This document shows positions 63,668 through 64,000 of a DNA stretch of 64,000 nt, piece after piece; within the stretch, counting starts at the first letter, position 1, and each line of letters begins with the position of its first letter. The stretch covers positions 780,736 to 844,735 of the forward strand of contig NZ_KE124774.1 in NCBI RefSeq assembly GCF_000188155.2, given 5' to 3'. A program made the position numbers and the translations under genes. Below the pieces are notes generated by a model, which did no database searches, was not told where the DNA came from, and saw nothing but the letters and a program-made list of their open reading frames with translations. Source of the stretch: Methylocystis sp. ATCC 49242 (GTDB lineage: Bacteria > Pseudomonadota > Alphaproteobacteria > Rhizobiales > Beijerinckiaceae).

Positions 63668-63688
63668 GTTCAGCTTCCTTCATATATG

Positions 63689-63716
63689 AAAAAGGCCACG
63701 TGTTGTGGGCGTGGCC
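63689..63716 (-). terminator. Hairpin terminator between two phage-type genes
   Basis: On the minus strand GGCCACG and CGTGGCC form a 7-bp stem followed by five T residues. Unlike copies A-C it is not followed by CTTTGCCTAA, and the sequence after the T run is CATATATGAAGGAAG with the next ATG at 63667. Confidence 0.7.
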
Positions 63717-63748
63717 GTGTCGTTGGGTATCGGTGGGTGTGGGCGGGA

Positions 63749-64000
63749 TCAGTCACCCCATTCGTCAGGGTCGAAGTGCTTGAGGACTTCGGGACATTCC
63801 TGTCCTGGTTCCTTTGGATAGAAGGGAACCAGTATTCCTCCTGGGTAGTCGAAGTGTGCCAGATCAACGTCGACGTTCAGGTGAAGGCAGAGCCGTTCAG
63901 CCAGTTGGTTGGCGACTGCTTCAATGATGTCCACGAAGATGTTGGCTCCGTCCATCTTGGACAGGCGAGCAGCCTCAAGCATTTCGTCGATGGTGAGTAG
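63749..64000 (-). CDS. Partial phage-type protein, at least 83 aa
   Basis: The frame is open to the right edge (LLTIDEMLEAARL at the edge) and ends at 63749. Visible part: FVDIIEAVANQLAERLCLHLNVDVDLAHFDYPGGILVPFYP, acidic C-terminus. Family unknown; the 5' part is missing from the window. Confidence 0.55.
   Translation of the reverse strand, partial: LLTIDEMLEAARLSKMDGANIFVDIIEAVANQLAERLCLHLNVDVDLAHFDYPGGILVPFYPKEPGQECPEVLKHFDPDEWGD

Larger units (their letters stand above)
54408..64000 (-). mobile_element. Integrated phage-type element beside tRNA-Pro, right end not in window
   Basis: From tRNA-Pro to the window edge all genes are on the minus strand, GC is visibly lower, genes are small and overlap at start/stop codons, and most are unknown. 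A tyrosine integrase and an excisionase-like protein stand at the left end. Phage-type members are an rIIA/rIIB-like pair, a cysteine-rich phage/plasmid-type protein and a calcineurin-like phosphoesterase. No structural, terminase or lysis genes are visible, so prophage, satellite and other integrative elements remain possible. Unusually, the integrase faces the 5' end of the tRNA rather than its 3' end. Confidence 0.8.

Noticed and set aside
1-64000. CRISPR array
   Set aside because: No regularly spaced direct repeats with unique spacers were seen.
54408-64000. Complete prophage
   Set aside because: No capsid, portal, tail, terminase or lysis genes are visible and the right end is missing, so only integrated phage-type element is claimed.

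Overview
The window looks like a piece of the chromosome of a GC-rich alphaproteobacterium of the order Hyphomicrobiales (Rhizobiales). The evidence is the order dusB(nifR3)-ntrB-ntrC / ntrY-ntrX-hfq-hflX, a fused ispDF, a two-domain cold-shock protein, a phasin, a DUF2865 secreted protein, an NDUFS4-like complex I subunit, an Flp pilin and a Pit transporter paired with a DUF47 protein. A methylotrophic or methanotrophic Methylocystis/Methylosinus-like host is plausible, but that is inference from protein style and not proven by any gene here.

Layout of the chromosomal part. Positions 1-13000 hold an AlkB-like dioxygenase, a class I cytochrome c, a TonB-dependent siderophore receptor, tetrapyrrole genes (cysG, hemC-hemD), a serine hydrolase, an MFS transporter and metG. 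Positions 13000-19700 hold a frameshifted secreted-protein gene, a methyltransferase, TatD and metallo-beta-lactamase-fold hydrolases, the double cold-shock protein, mazG and a cytochrome b561. Positions 19600-31400 carry the nitrogen-control block on the minus strand (dusB, ntrB, ntrC, ntrY, ntrX, hfq, hflX), interrupted by one plus-strand family-61 glycosyltransferase gene. Positions 31400-53300 hold ispDF, an acyltransferase, arfB, pncC, a RatA/Coq10 protein, an Flp pilin, lipA, dnaE, a phasin, a penicillin-binding D,D-carboxypeptidase with a SPOR domain, a J-domain and a VWA protein, an orphan amino-acid binding protein, metC, and a DUF47-pit-nudix operon behind a likely PHO box. Two near-identical tRNA-Arg genes and an NDUFS4-like gene follow.

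From about 54408 to the right edge the window changes character. Next to tRNA-Pro(UGG) begins an integrated element of visibly lower GC, all on the minus strand: a tyrosine integrase, an excisionase-like HTH protein, and then a tightly coupled series of mostly unknown phage-type genes. The most striking are a GHKL-ATPase protein and its partner that look like the T4 rIIA/rIIB pair, overlapping by one base in the order rIIA-rIIB. The element also encodes a cysteine-rich phage/plasmid-type protein, a calcineurin-like phosphoesterase, a winged-helix protein and a 55-residue membrane protein. An identical 15-base sequence next to a perfect hairpin lies just upstream of three of its genes and probably controls them. 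No capsid, tail, portal or terminase gene is visible, and the element runs off the right edge, so whether it is a prophage, a satellite or another integrative element cannot be decided here.

The best candidates for undescribed biology are the integrated rIIA/rIIB module with its small neighbours, and the repeated hairpin element that precedes its genes.
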